Source: Clostridia bacterium (GTDB lineage: Bacteria; Bacillota_A; Clostridia; Oscillospirales; CAG-272). Taken from it: 43,114 nt of DNA. Below the pieces are notes generated by a model. The model was given only the letters and a program-made list of their open reading frames with translations, was not told where the DNA came from and did no database searches. The DNA is taken from positions 1 to 43,114 of the forward strand of contig JAFTSQ010000014.1 of assembly GCA_017467205.1 (NCBI GenBank), written 5' to 3'. Below, piece after piece: positions 8,432 through 17,795 of this stretch (its first letter is position 1; each line of letters opens with the position of its first letter). The position numbers were made by a program, and so were the translations under genes.

Positions 8432-9160
8432 ATGACAACCCAACTTAAAAAATTCAAGCCGAGGCTTCTTTTAATCCTTTCGGCTTCAAACCTCGCCTGC
8501 TTTTTGATTACTATCCTGACGTTTTTATATTCCGAAGGCGACGCGGCGATATATATCGCCAAGTTTACGACCGACCTTCTCCTCTCGCTTGAGATATCCG
8601 TCGGCGCTACCGCCGTGCTCCTCGTTCTCAATATGAAAGATAAGCGGGACTTTATCCTCACAGGACTCCTCTTATCCCTCTCGGAGCTTTTTTACGCGCT
8701 TCCCTACAACTTCATTTACTATGAATACAACGGCTACGACACCTATGAGTCGCTTGGGCTCACCGCCATTCTCTCGCCGCTTCAGTATCTTATCCACGCG
8801 GCTGCTATACTGATTCTCGCGCTCGTGATAACCATCGTATACAGGCTCGTAAAGCACAAGAGGGGAGCGGAGCTTGATATCCGAGCGAGCGCGGCGCTCG
8901 GCTCGCCGTTCGATTTTGAAAACGAGGCAACACTCTCGATATTTTTCATATCTCTTGGCGTGTTCATTTACAATATGACGCTCGAAATAATTGACACGGT
9001 TACCTACCTTATCGATTACGCGGGCTCATACAGGCAGGGTGAGATAATCTATATAGTATGCCGATTCCTCTTCCACTTCGCCGCCCTTTTTGCCTATCAG
9101 ACAGTCGCATTCTACTCACAGAGGCTTATCGTAAAAAGAGATTGCGATACATCTACATAA
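8432..9160 (+). CDS. Hypothetical multi-spanning membrane protein
   Basis: I do not recognise this 242-residue protein. It has about six hydrophobic segments (near residues 11-33, 40-65, 70-92, 108-140, 168-190 and 212-232), a positively charged cytoplasmic-looking stretch after the fourth (YRLVKHKRGAELD) and no soluble domain. Codon use looks like its neighbours. It has its own strong promoter and ends in a perfect terminator, so it is a single-gene unit. The ribosome binding site is poor: only a weak CGGACGG lies before the ATG. It could start slightly later, but no better site is visible. Function unknown. Confidence 0.7.
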   Translation: MTTQLKKFKPRLLLILSASNLACFLITILTFLYSEGDAAIYIAKFTTDLLLSLEISVGATAVLLVLNMKDKRDFILTGLLLSLSELFYALPYNFIYYEYNGYDTYESLGLTAILSPLQYLIHAAAILILALVITIVYRLVKHKRGAELDIRASAALGSPFDFENEATLSIFFISLGVFIYNMTLEIIDTVTYLIDYAGSYRQGEIIYIVCRFLFHFAALFAYQTVAFYSQRLIVKRDCDTST

Positions 9161-9186
9161 TATGAATTTTACGGCTTTACCGTAAC

Positions 9187-9221
9187 AAAAGCGCTCGCTT
9201 GATTTCCAAGCGAGCGCTTTT
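9187..9221. terminator. Bidirectional terminator between orphan membrane gene and pyr operon
   Basis: A perfect 15-base-pair stem (AAAAGCGCTCGCTTG/CAAGCGAGCGCTTTT) with a five-base loop. The A/T ends allow termination on both strands. It closes the plus-strand gene and lies five bases past the pyrB stop. Confidence 0.9.
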
Positions 9222-9225
9222 GCTC

Positions 9226-10320
9226 TTATATTTTCATTTTCGATTCGCAATATACGCATTTACATTCGCCGCTCGCTTTATCGGTATACTCGAATATTTG
9301 AGCGAGCTCCTGCTCGGTTGCGGATATGCAGACGGGGTTGTGGCAAACGCCCCCTCTTATAAAGCCGTCGCCCGAATAAGTAGGCTTTTCGAGGTTTTTG
9401 CGCTCGGCTTCTTCGAGGAGCTTAAGGATAAGAGCGGCACGCATATACTTGCCGTTTTTAACCTGCTTGAAGTAGCAGGCGCGCTCGTCGTCATCCACAT
9501 CGACGCTTATCTCGTTGACTCTGGGGAGCGGATGAAGGATTGAAAGGTCACTCTTCGCCGTATCAAGCTTTTTTCTCGTAAGAACGTAGCTGTCGCGCAG
9601 GCGCAGATAATCCGCCTTGTCGGGAAAACGCTCGCCCTGAATTCTCGTCATATAAAGGATATCGAGCTTATCGATATTGGCTTCAAGCTCGGTTACCTCA
9701 ACGTATTCCATACCGTTTTTCTTGATAACGTCGGTCAGAATATAGTCGGGGAGCTTCAGCTCCTTCGGGGAGATGAGGTAAAGCTTGATACCCGTGTAGC
9801 GAGAAAGGGCGGTTATGAGCGAGTGAACCGTTCTGCCGTACTTAAGGTCGCCGCAGAATCCCACGGTCAAGTTTGAGAGCCTTCCCTTCTCGCGATGGAT
9901 TGTGAGAAGGTCTGCAAGAGTCTGCGTCGGGTGGCAGTGACCGCCGTCGCCCGCGTTTATAACCGGAACGTCCGCGTTTATTGCGGCTACGTAGGGCGCG
10001 CCCTCCTTCGGGTGACGCATTGCTATAACGTCGGCGTAGCAGCTGATTACCTTCGCCGTGTCGGCTATGCTCTCGCCCTTTGCCGCCGAGGATGAGTTAG
10101 CCTCGGAAAATCCGATAACGCTACCGCCAAGCTCAAGCATTGCCGCCTCAAAGCTGAGCCTCGTTCTCGTCGAGGGCTCAAAGAAGAGGGTTGCGAGCTT
10201 TTTGCCGCGGCAGGCGCCCGCATATTTTGCAGGATTGCTTATTATGTCCTCGGCGACCTCTATCAGTCGGTCAAGCTCGTCGGTCGAAAGGTCGACGATG
10301 TCTATAAGACTTCTTTTCAT
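9226..10320 (-). CDS. pyrB: Aspartate carbamoyltransferase catalytic chain fused to a PyrI-type zinc domain
   Basis: A 364-residue enzyme for the first committed pyrimidine step, carbamoyl phosphate plus aspartate. Residues 1-306 are the catalytic chain: [13 protein letters not shown] and SSSAAKGES bind carbamoyl phosphate, HCHPTQ and the HPLPRVNEI loop complete the site. The last 58 residues match only the zinc domain of the regulatory chain PyrI. Cysteines 326, 331, 355 and 358 have spacing x4-x23-x2, the same as E. coli PyrI C109/C114/C138/C141, and the NPVCIS and CKCVYCE contexts fit too. The PyrI nucleotide-binding domain is absent. It is the last gene of the pyr operon, six bases after pyrE, with a weak binding site and probably translational coupling. 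Confidence 0.93.
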   Translation of the reverse strand: MKRSLIDIVDLSTDELDRLIEVAEDIISNPAKYAGACRGKKLATLFFEPSTRTRLSFEAAMLELGGSVIGFSEANSSSAAKGESIADTAKVISCYADVIAMRHPKEGAPYVAAINADVPVINAGDGGHCHPTQTLADLLTIHREKGRLSNLTVGFCGDLKYGRTVHSLITALSRYTGIKLYLISPKELKLPDYILTDVIKKNGMEYVEVTELEANIDKLDILYMTRIQGERFPDKADYLRLRDSYVLTRKKLDTAKSDLSILHPLPRVNEISVDVDDDERACYFKQVKNGKYMRAALILKLLEEAERKNLEKPTYSGDGFIRGGVCHNPVCISATEQELAQIFEYTDKASGECKCVYCESKMKI

Positions 10321-10326
10321 CGGAAC

Positions 10327-10959
10327 TCACGCACCTATCCAGCTCTCGTCGGAGGGATTGTTTCTGAAGGCGATGAGGCGCTTTACGTCCTCGGACTTGA
10401 TGTAGCCCTCCTCTGCCGCAGTTTCTGCAACTACGTCAAAGTTGGTAAGAGATACGTTCTTAACGTCTGCTGCCGCAAGTCTTTCAATGCCCTTCTTCAT
10501 TCCGTAGGTGAAGATGCTGACGATACCGAGAACCTCGGCACCTGCCTCGCGAAGAACGTTTACTACCTCGAGAACGCTTCCGCCGGTCGAGATAAGGTCC
10601 TCAACTACTACGACCTTCTGGCCTGCCTCAAGTCTGCCCTCTATCTGATTCTGTCTGCCGTGGTCCTTTGCGCCCGAACGGACGTAGCCCATAGGCATAC
10701 CAAGCAGATGTGCGGTGATAGCCGCGTGTGCGATACCTGCGGTAGACGTGCCCATAAGCACCTCTGCGTCGGGATAGTTCTTCTTGATGAGCTCTGCGAG
10801 TCCCGATTCAACGTCGAGTCTAACCTCGTGGTCGGAGAGGGTCAGGCGGTTGTCGCAATAAACGGGGCTCTTGATGCCGCTCGCCCAGGTGAACGGCTCT
10901 TCGGGGCGGAAGAATACCGCCTTGATTTTAAGCAGATCTTTTGCAATTTTCTTTTCCAT
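10327..10959 (-). CDS. pyrE: Orotate phosphoribosyltransferase
   Basis: A 210-residue enzyme that joins orotate to PRPP to give OMP. The PRPP-binding signature VVVVEDLISTGGS is clear. The N-terminal FTWASGIKSPVYCDNR is the orotate-site segment of the long (UMP-synthase-like) PyrE type, and YVRSGAKDHG is the flexible loop. GAGG precedes the ATG. It lies 23 bases after pyrF in the pyr operon. Confidence 0.95.
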   Translation of the reverse strand: MEKKIAKDLLKIKAVFFRPEEPFTWASGIKSPVYCDNRLTLSDHEVRLDVESGLAELIKKNYPDAEVLMGTSTAGIAHAAITAHLLGMPMGYVRSGAKDHGRQNQIEGRLEAGQKVVVVEDLISTGGSVLEVVNVLREAGAEVLGIVSIFTYGMKKGIERLAAADVKNVSLTNFDVVAETAAEEGYIKSEDVKRLIAFRNNPSDESWIGA

Positions 10960-10982
10960 AACTTTATCCTCACTTACTTTTA

Positions 10983-11681
10983 TTAATCAACGAATTCTCT
11001 GACGCATCTCTCGTATGCGGCAACGGGGTCGGGAGCTTGGGTGATGGGTCTGCCGACTACGATGTAGTCCGAGCCTATCTTCTTTGCTGCCTCGGGGGTC
11101 ATAACGCGCTTCTGATCTCCTACCTCACCGTCTGCAAAGCGGACGCCGGGGGTTACGGTTATAAATTCCTTGCCGCAGGAGGTGTGCACGGTTTCTGCCT
11201 CAAGGGGCGAGCATACGACACCGTCAAGGCCTGCCGCCTTTGCATTCTTTGCATAGTGCATAACGACGTCGGCAATAGGTGCGTTTATGAGAAGGTCGCG
11301 CTCCATAGTCTGTTGGTCGGTGGAGGTGAGCTGAGTTACGGCGATGAGGAGCGGACGGCTTCCGTCCTCGCGGGTAAGTCCTTCAAGTGCTCCCTGCATC
11401 ATAGGAATAGTTCCTGCCGCGTGAAGATTGCACATATCAACGTCGAGCCTTGAGAGAACCGCCATTGCCTTCTTTACGGTGGTGGGAATATCGTGGAGCT
11501 TGAGGTCGAGGAATATCTTGTGTCCGCGAGCCTTTATTTCCTTAACTATCGAAGGGCCTTCCGCATAGTAAAGCTCCATACCTATTTTTACGAAGGGCTT
11601 TCTTCCCGTGAATTTATCAAGGAAGGTGAATGTTTTTTCTGCGCTCTCAAAGTCGCACGCGATTATAACGTCTTTTCCCAT
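10983..11681 (-). CDS. pyrF: Orotidine-5'-phosphate decarboxylase
   Basis: A 232-residue TIM-barrel enzyme making UMP from OMP. VIIACDF starts the barrel, and the catalytic Lys-Asp-x-Lys-x-x-Asp array is in FLDLKLHDIPTTVKK. The phosphate-binding end is GSDYIVVGRPIT. The frame is open from a GTG five codons upstream, but ATG at 11681 has GAGG nine bases before it and fits the family start. It lies between pyrD and pyrE. Confidence 0.95.
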   Translation of the reverse strand: MGKDVIIACDFESAEKTFTFLDKFTGRKPFVKIGMELYYAEGPSIVKEIKARGHKIFLDLKLHDIPTTVKKAMAVLSRLDVDMCNLHAAGTIPMMQGALEGLTREDGSRPLLIAVTQLTSTDQQTMERDLLINAPIADVVMHYAKNAKAAGLDGVVCSPLEAETVHTSCGKEFITVTPGVRFADGEVGDQKRVMTPEAAKKIGSDYIVVGRPITQAPDPVAAYERCVREFVD

Positions 11682-11723
11682 TTTCAAAAACCTCACTCGC
11701 CGACAGCGAGTGTCCTTTCAAAT

Positions 11724-12638
11724 TTAGTTTTTTGCCGCACCGATTATCTCGGAGAGCGACGATATTCCGTACTTTTTCATTACACGGGGTAGGTCTTCTA
11801 TGATATTTTTGCACGCGTAAGGGTCGGTAAGATTTGCCGCGCCGACCTCAACGGCACACGCGCCTGCCATCATAAGCTCAATAACGTCCTCGGCAGTCGT
11901 AACGCCGCCCATTCCGACGACGGGGATGTCTACGGCACAGGCTACCTGATAGACCATTCTCACTGCGACCGGGAAGATTGCGCTACCCGAAAAGCCGCCC
12001 ATCTTATTTGCTATTACAGGCCTTCTCGTTCTCGGATTTATTCTCATTCCGAGAAGGGTGTTTATAAGGCTTATTCCGTCAGCGCCCGCCGCCTCGCAAG
12101 CCTTTGCTATGCTGACGATGTCGGTTACGTTGGGTGAGAGCTTTATAAGCACGGGTTTGGTTGTTACCGCTTTAACTGCGCGAGTGACCTCTGCCGCCGC
12201 CTCGGGCGATGTACCGAAGCTCATACCGCCGCCGTGAACGTTGGGGCAGCTGACGTTTACCTCAAGCCAGCCAACCTCCTCGCACTTGTCAAGCCGCTCG
12301 CAGGTGTAGGCGTAATCCTCAACCGAAAATCCGCTGACGTTTGCCATAACCTTCTTATTGAATACGCGGCGCATCCTCGGAAGCTCCTCCGAGATTACCT
12401 TTTCAACTCCGGGATTCTGAAGTCCGACGGCGTTTATCATACCCGCCGTGCACTCCGCGATACGTGGTGTGGGGTTGCCGAAGCGAGGCTCTTTTGTCGT
12501 TCCCTTGAAGGAGAACGTGCCGAGCATATTGATATCGTAAAGCTCGGCGAATTCATAGCCGTAGCCAAACGTTCCGCTTGCGGGGATTATAGGGTTATCA
12601 AGCTCTATACCGCAAAGCTTTACTTTCATTTCTCCCAT
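11724..12638 (-). CDS. pyrD: Dihydroorotate dehydrogenase B, catalytic (FMN) subunit
   Basis: A 304-residue class 1B enzyme that oxidises dihydroorotate to orotate. The N terminus NPIIPASGTFGYG, the substrate loop with active-site cysteine in NVSCPNVHGGG and the FMN phosphate loop GMGGVTTAEDV are all present. Class 1B enzymes pass electrons through PyrK to NAD, and pyrK lies just upstream, overlapping by 13 bases. The ATG at 12638 has GGAGGAG five bases before it; another ATG three codons in is less likely. Confidence 0.95.
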   Translation of the reverse strand: MGEMKVKLCGIELDNPIIPASGTFGYGYEFAELYDINMLGTFSFKGTTKEPRFGNPTPRIAECTAGMINAVGLQNPGVEKVISEELPRMRRVFNKKVMANVSGFSVEDYAYTCERLDKCEEVGWLEVNVSCPNVHGGGMSFGTSPEAAAEVTRAVKAVTTKPVLIKLSPNVTDIVSIAKACEAAGADGISLINTLLGMRINPRTRRPVIANKMGGFSGSAIFPVAVRMVYQVACAVDIPVVGMGGVTTAEDVIELMMAGACAVEVGAANLTDPYACKNIIEDLPRVMKKYGISSLSEIIGAAKN

Positions 12639-13363
12639 AATATCTCCTCCTTTACGAGCACCGGTCCTTCCTTGCAGATGCGCTTATTTCCCGTAAGAGT
12701 TTTGCAGGAGCAGCCCATACAAGCGCCGAAGCCGCATCCCATTCTCTCCTCAAAGCTCATCTGACCCGAAGTCTTGCTTGCACTAAAGACTGCCTTGAGC
12801 ATAGGCTCCGGACCGCAGGTGTAAAAGTAGGTATAATCGATATCCGCCATAGCGTCGGTAACGAAGCCGCGAGTGCCGTACGAGCCGTCAACCGTTGCTA
12901 CTCTGACGTCTGCACCGAGGGCGCGGAAGTCATCCTCTGCGAATATCTCGTCCTTTTTATTGAAGCCGAGGATAACGCTCACGCGCTTGCCCTCCTCTAT
13001 GAGCTTTTTAGCAAGCATATATAGAGGGGGAACGCCGACACCGCCGCCGATAAGGAGCGGATGCTCGCCGGATTTCGAGGTGTCGTAGCCATTGCCGAGG
13101 CCGGTGAGTATATCAAGCCGCTCACCGCTCACCATTCGGCTCATTTTTTCGGTTCCTGCGCCCACTACCTTATAGATAATGGTCAGAAGCCCCTCGACGC
13201 TGTCGCATACCGAGATGGGTCTGCGAAGGAAGAAGCCGTCAAGCTTGATGTTAACGAACTGACCGGGAGCGGTTATGTCGCTCGTGTCGCCCGCGAGGGT
13301 CATACGATAGACCGTATCGGTCAGGGCGATATTTTCCTTTATTTCAAAAATACTCTGTTTCAT
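12626..13363 (-). CDS. pyrK: Dihydroorotate dehydrogenase B, electron-transfer subunit
   Basis: A 245-residue flavin/iron-sulphur subunit that shuttles electrons from PyrD to NAD. The N-terminal ferredoxin-reductase barrel has FLRRPISV for FAD. The NAD-binding region includes GGGVGVPPLYML. The C terminus holds the 2Fe-2S cysteines in CGFGACMGCSC and a later RICKEGPV. GAGG precedes the ATG. The stop overlaps the pyrD start, so the two subunits are coupled. Confidence 0.95.
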   Translation of the reverse strand: MKQSIFEIKENIALTDTVYRMTLAGDTSDITAPGQFVNIKLDGFFLRRPISVCDSVEGLLTIIYKVVGAGTEKMSRMVSGERLDILTGLGNGYDTSKSGEHPLLIGGGVGVPPLYMLAKKLIEEGKRVSVILGFNKKDEIFAEDDFRALGADVRVATVDGSYGTRGFVTDAMADIDYTYFYTCGPEPMLKAVFSASKTSGQMSFEERMGCGFGACMGCSCKTLTGNKRICKEGPVLVKEEILWEK

Positions 13364-13371
13364 TCTTTACC

Positions 13372-16300
13372 TCATGCGTCGATAGTCGAGATGCGGAGGG
13401 TGGTTTCGTCAAGAACGTCGAGAAGAACCTTTACCGTATCAAGCGAGGTGAACATAGTTACGTTGCTTTCGGTCGCGTACTTACGAATCTTATATCCGTC
13501 GCTCATCGTGTCAGCCGACGTGGATTTGCCTGTGTTTATAACGTAGGCGATGTGACCCTGACGGATAGAGTCGGGAATCTCCTCGCTTCCGTCGCTTATC
13601 TTCTTAAGAATGTGAGTACGGATGCCGTTCTGCTTCAGGTAGTTTGCAGTTCCCTCGGTAGCCTCGATATTGAAGCCGAGATCATAGAAGCGGCGGATGA
13701 GAGGCAGTGCCTCCTCCTTATCCTCGTCTGCTATGGTAACGAAGACCGTTCCGTAATTCTGAAGGTGCATACCCGATGCCTGAAGAGCCTTGTAAAGCGC
13801 ACGGTTGAGCTTATCGTCGTAGCCGATAGCCTCACCGGTGGACTTCATTTCGGGAGAGAGATATGCGTCAAGTCCGCGAATCTTGTTGAAGGAGAATACG
13901 GGAACCTTTACGTACCATCTCTTCTTCTCCTCGGGATAGAGGGTGAATATTCCCTGCTCCTTGAGGCTCTTGCCGAGAATAACCTCGGTTGCAATGTCGG
14001 CAAGGCTATATCCTGTAGACTTTGAGAGGAAGGGCACGGTTCTCGAGGAACGGGGGTTAACCTCGATGATATATACGTTATCGTTTCTGTCTACTATGAA
14101 CTGAATGTTGTAAAGACCGACGATTCCTATGCCGACTCCGAGCTTCTTTGCGTAGGAAAGGATTGTGCCTCTTACCTTATCGGAGATGGAGAAGGTGGGA
14201 TATACGCTGATAGAGTCGCCCGAGTGGATACCCGTTCTCTCAACGAGCTCCATAATGCCGGGGATAAAGACGTCCTGACCATCACAGATAGCGTCGACCT
14301 CGACCTCCTTACCGATGATGTACTTATCAACTAAAACGGGCTTGTCCTCATCGATTTCAACGGCGGTCTTGAGGTAGTGGCGAAGCTCCTCCTCGTTGTG
14401 AACTATCTGCATTGCGCGTCCGCCAAGGACGAAGGAGGGGCGAACGAGAACGGGATAGCCGATTCTTGCGGCGGTTGCCACGCCGTCCTCTATCTTTGTT
14501 ACCGCTTTTCCTTCGGGCTGGGGAATTCCAAGCTCCTTCAAGAGCCTTTCAAAGCGATCTCTGTTCTCTGCCTTGTCAATAGCCTCGCAGTCTGTGCCTA
14601 TTATCTTAACGCCGCGCTTCATAAGAGGCTCGGCAAGGTTGATAGCCGTTTGTCCTCCGAGCGATGCTATTACTCCCTCGGGACTCTCGAAGTCGATAAT
14701 ATTCATAACGTCCTCGGGAGTGAGGGGCTCGAAATAGAGCTTATCTGCGGTGGTGTAGTCGGTTGATACGGTTTCTGGGTTGTTGTTGATTATGATAGAC
14801 TCGTATCCGGATTTTCTTATGGTGGTTACGGCGTGAACGGTGGAGTAGTCAAACTCAACGCCCTGTCCGATACGGATAGGACCTGCACCGAGAACGACTG
14901 CCTTTTTCTTATCGGTAAGAACAGAGTCGTTCTTTCCGGTATAAGAGGAGTAGAAATACGGAATATACGCGCCGCTGTAAAGGGTATCTACCATTCTGAA
15001 CGCAGGTTTTATACCGTTTTCCTTACGGAGCGCGGCTACATCAAGCTCGCTCATACCCCAGAGCTTTGCAATAAACGGGTCGGAGAAGCCGAGGACCTTT
15101 GCCTCGAGAAGCAGCTTTTCGTCACCGGGATTTTCCTTGAGAGCGGACTCCATTTCCACAATGCTCTTGAAGCACTCGAGGAAGAGGGGGGTTATTGCGG
15201 TTATTTCGTAGAGCTTCTCTACCGTCATACCGCGGCGAAGAAGCTCGGCTACTGCGAAGAGGTTATCCGACTTGAACTCGCCGAGGTAGTCTACGATAGC
15301 GTCGGTTGCCATAGCGTCGAACTTGGAGAGGTAGAGGTGATTTACGCCTATCTCAAGCGAGCGAACCGACTTGAGAACGCACTCTGCAAGGTTCGAGCCA
15401 ATTCCCATAACCTCGCCCGTTGCCTTCATCTGCGTACCGAGAGTGTTGGACGCGGAGGTGAACTTATCGAAGGGGAATCTCGGGAATTTAGCTACTATAT
15501 AGTCGAGCTTCGGCTCGTGGTCTGCCGTCGTGCCGGCTACGTGAATTTCGTCGAGGGTCATACCGACCGCAATCTTTGCGGTAACTCTTGCAATAGGATA
15601 GCCGCTCGCCTTGGACGCAAGCGCCGAGGAGCGCGAAACGCGGGGGTTAACCTCGATAAGATAATACTCGCTCGTCTTGGGATTGAGAGCAAACTGAACG
15701 TTGCATCCGCCCTCTATCTTGAGCTCTCTGATAATCTTTATCGCGGAGTCGTTGAGCATCTTAAGGTCGTGGTCGTTAAGAGAGAGGATGGGAGCTACGA
15801 CCGCAGAGTCGCCGGTGTGAACGCCGACGGGGTCGATATTCTCCATACCGCAGATAGTGATAGCCTTGTCGGATGAGTCGCGCATTACCTCGAACTCAAT
15901 CTCCTTATAGCCCTTTACGCTCTTCTCGATAAGAACCTGATGAACGGGAGAAAGCTTGAATCCGTTCATTCCTATCTCGACGAGCTCGCGCTCGTTGTAC
16001 GCAAAGCCGCCGCCCGTTCCGCCGAGGGTGAATGCGGGGCGAAGAACTACCGGATAGCCTATGCGAGCTGCCGCCGCCTTTGCTTCTTCAATGTTATAGG
16101 TGATTTCGGAGGGAATGGTCGGCTCGCCGATAGACTGGCAAAGCTCCTTGAAGAGCTCTCTGTCCTCTGCGCGCTCAATGCTCTCGCTGCTCGTTCCGAG
16201 AAGCTCAACGTGGCACTCCTTGAGAACGCCCTTCTTTTCAAGCTGCATTGCAAGGTTAAGACCCGTCTGTCCGCCGATGCCGGGAACTATTGCGTCAGGA

Positions 16301-16545
16301 CGCTCGTAGCGGAGAATTTTTGCGATGTATTCAAGAGTGAGAGGCTCCATATACACCTTGTCCGCAATAGTGGTGTCGGTCATAATGGTTGCGGGGTTGG
16401 AGTTTACGAGAACTACCTCGTAGCCCTCCTCCTTGAGCGCAAGGCAGGCCTGCGTTCCCGCATAATCGAACTCTGCCGCCTGTCCTATTACGATAGGACC
16501 GGAACCTATTATGAGCACTTTTTTGATGTCGTTTCTTTTTGCCAT
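13372..16545 (-). CDS. carB: Carbamoyl-phosphate synthase large subunit
   Basis: A 1057-residue enzyme that makes carbamoyl phosphate from bicarbonate, ammonia and two ATP. The two homologous ATP-grasp halves are visible. The first (about 1-400) starts KKVLIIGSGPIVIGQAAEFDY, followed by an oligomerisation region. The second (about 555-930) starts KKAVVLGAGPIRIGQGVEFDY. The last about 130 residues form the allosteric MGS-like domain. Length is normal. GGAGG precedes the ATG. The small glutaminase subunit gene carA, which normally sits next to carB, is not in the operon or in this window. Confidence 0.97.
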   Translation of the reverse strand: MAKRNDIKKVLIIGSGPIVIGQAAEFDYAGTQACLALKEEGYEVVLVNSNPATIMTDTTIADKVYMEPLTLEYIAKILRYERPDAIVPGIGGQTGLNLAMQLEKKGVLKECHVELLGTSSESIERAEDRELFKELCQSIGEPTIPSEITYNIEEAKAAAARIGYPVVLRPAFTLGGTGGGFAYNERELVEIGMNGFKLSPVHQVLIEKSVKGYKEIEFEVMRDSSDKAITICGMENIDPVGVHTGDSAVVAPILSLNDHDLKMLNDSAIKIIRELKIEGGCNVQFALNPKTSEYYLIEVNPRVSRSSALASKASGYPIARVTAKIAVGMTLDEIHVAGTTADHEPKLDYIVAKFPRFPFDKFTSASNTLGTQMKATGEVMGIGSNLAECVLKSVRSLEIGVNHLYLSKFDAMATDAIVDYLGEFKSDNLFAVAELLRRGMTVEKLYEITAITPLFLECFKSIVEMESALKENPGDEKLLLEAKVLGFSDPFIAKLWGMSELDVAALRKENGIKPAFRMVDTLYSGAYIPYFYSSYTGKNDSVLTDKKKAVVLGAGPIRIGQGVEFDYSTVHAVTTIRKSGYESIIINNNPETVSTDYTTADKLYFEPLTPEDVMNIIDFESPEGVIASLGGQTAINLAEPLMKRGVKIIGTDCEAIDKAENRDRFERLLKELGIPQPEGKAVTKIEDGVATAARIGYPVLVRPSFVLGGRAMQIVHNEEELRHYLKTAVEIDEDKPVLVDKYIIGKEVEVDAICDGQDVFIPGIMELVERTGIHSGDSISVYPTFSISDKVRGTILSYAKKLGVGIGIVGLYNIQFIVDRNDNVYIIEVNPRSSRTVPFLSKSTGYSLADIATEVILGKSLKEQGIFTLYPEEKKRWYVKVPVFSFNKIRGLDAYLSPEMKSTGEAIGYDDKLNRALYKALQASGMHLQNYGTVFVTIADEDKEEALPLIRRFYDLGFNIEATEGTANYLKQNGIRTHILKKISDGSEEIPDSIRQGHIAYVINTGKSTSADTMSDGYKIRKYATESNVTMFTSLDTVKVLLDVLDETTLRISTIDA

Positions 16546-16579
16546 TGTTTTTTACCTCCGAATTAACCTTATCTATATA

Positions 16580-17779
16580 TCATTTTTTATAAGCTGTTTT
16601 GCCGCCCGACACCGTCAGGTAGTTTACGCCGAGAAGGCGCTCCCCCTCAAAGGGCGTTGCCTTGCCCTTCGAGATAAACTCATCGGGGTTGACAGTGAAT
16701 TCCTCGTCAAGCCGCCACACCGAGAAGCTGTTGCCAAGCGGAATACCGAAGCGCTCTCGCGGATTTTTCACAAGGAGCTCCATAAGACGCTCAAGGGTGA
16801 TAACGCCTCCCTTTACGAGCTTCGTGTACATAACGGGAAAGGCGGTTTCAATACCGACTATGCCGAACGAGCTACCCTCGAGTCCGCGCGACTTTTCCTC
16901 TTTCGAATGCGGTGCGTGGTCGGTCGCTATCATATCTATCGTGCCGTCAAGGATACCCTCGACGAGCGCTTCCCTGTCCTCCCTTGCGCGAAGAGGGGGA
17001 TTCATCTTGAATCTTCCCTCTTCTCTGAGGTCGGAGTCGTCCATCACAAGATAGTGAGGCGCGGTTTCGCAGGTAACGTCAAGTCCCTCTCGCTTAGCAC
17101 GGCGGATAAGCTCGACGCTCTCCATTGCGGAGATGTGGCAGACGTGGTAGGCGCAGCCTATCTCGCGAACGAGCTTTAAGTCGCGCTCTATTTGCAGATA
17201 CTCGCTCTCCGAGCATATTCCGCGGTGACCGTGCGTCCTTGCATACTGGCCGTCGTGGATATATCCTGCGTGAAGAAGCGAGTTCACCTCGCAGTGAGCC
17301 ACTATCATTTTGCCGAGCGCCTTGGCTCTCGTCATAGCCTCGCGCATCAGCTCGTCGCTCTGCACGCCCTTGCCGTCGTCTGAGAAGGCTATTGCAAGAG
17401 AACTCATATCCTCAAGGTCGGCTATTTTTGCGCCAACCTCACCGACGCTTATCGCGGCGTAAGGATACACGTCAATGACTGCATCTCTTTCGATAATCTC
17501 GGTCTGCGCCCGAAGATGCTCAAGCGTGTCGGGCACGGGGTTGAGGTTCGGCATCGTGCACACTGCGGTGTAGCCGCCGCGAGCCGAGGCTAAAGAGCCT
17601 GTCGCTATCGTTTCTTTATATGAAAAGCCCGGCTCGCGAAAATGAACGTGCACGTCGCAAAAGCCGGGTAAAACGGTATATTCAAATGAGGAAAAGAGGG
17701 GCTGTTCGGAAAGAAAGTCCTTTGCAAATTTTTCAGTTGCGTCGTAGCCTACGAAAAGCTTTTTATCCATAACTGCCAT
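16580..17779 (-). CDS. pyrC: Dihydroorotase
   Basis: A 399-residue zinc amidohydrolase that closes carbamoyl aspartate to dihydroorotate. It has the metal motif DVHVHFREPG, the MPNLNPVPD segment and the ATDHAPHS motif with the catalytic aspartate. The reading frame extends 17 codons upstream, but AAAGGAG eight bases before ATG 17779 sets the start. It lies between pyrR and carB. Confidence 0.95.
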   Translation of the reverse strand: MAVMDKKLFVGYDATEKFAKDFLSEQPLFSSFEYTVLPGFCDVHVHFREPGFSYKETIATGSLASARGGYTAVCTMPNLNPVPDTLEHLRAQTEIIERDAVIDVYPYAAISVGEVGAKIADLEDMSSLAIAFSDDGKGVQSDELMREAMTRAKALGKMIVAHCEVNSLLHAGYIHDGQYARTHGHRGICSESEYLQIERDLKLVREIGCAYHVCHISAMESVELIRRAKREGLDVTCETAPHYLVMDDSDLREEGRFKMNPPLRAREDREALVEGILDGTIDMIATDHAPHSKEEKSRGLEGSSFGIVGIETAFPVMYTKLVKGGVITLERLMELLVKNPRERFGIPLGNSFSVWRLDEEFTVNPDEFISKGKATPFEGERLLGVNYLTVSGGKTAYKK

Positions 17780-17795
17780 TATCTTTTCTCCTTTA

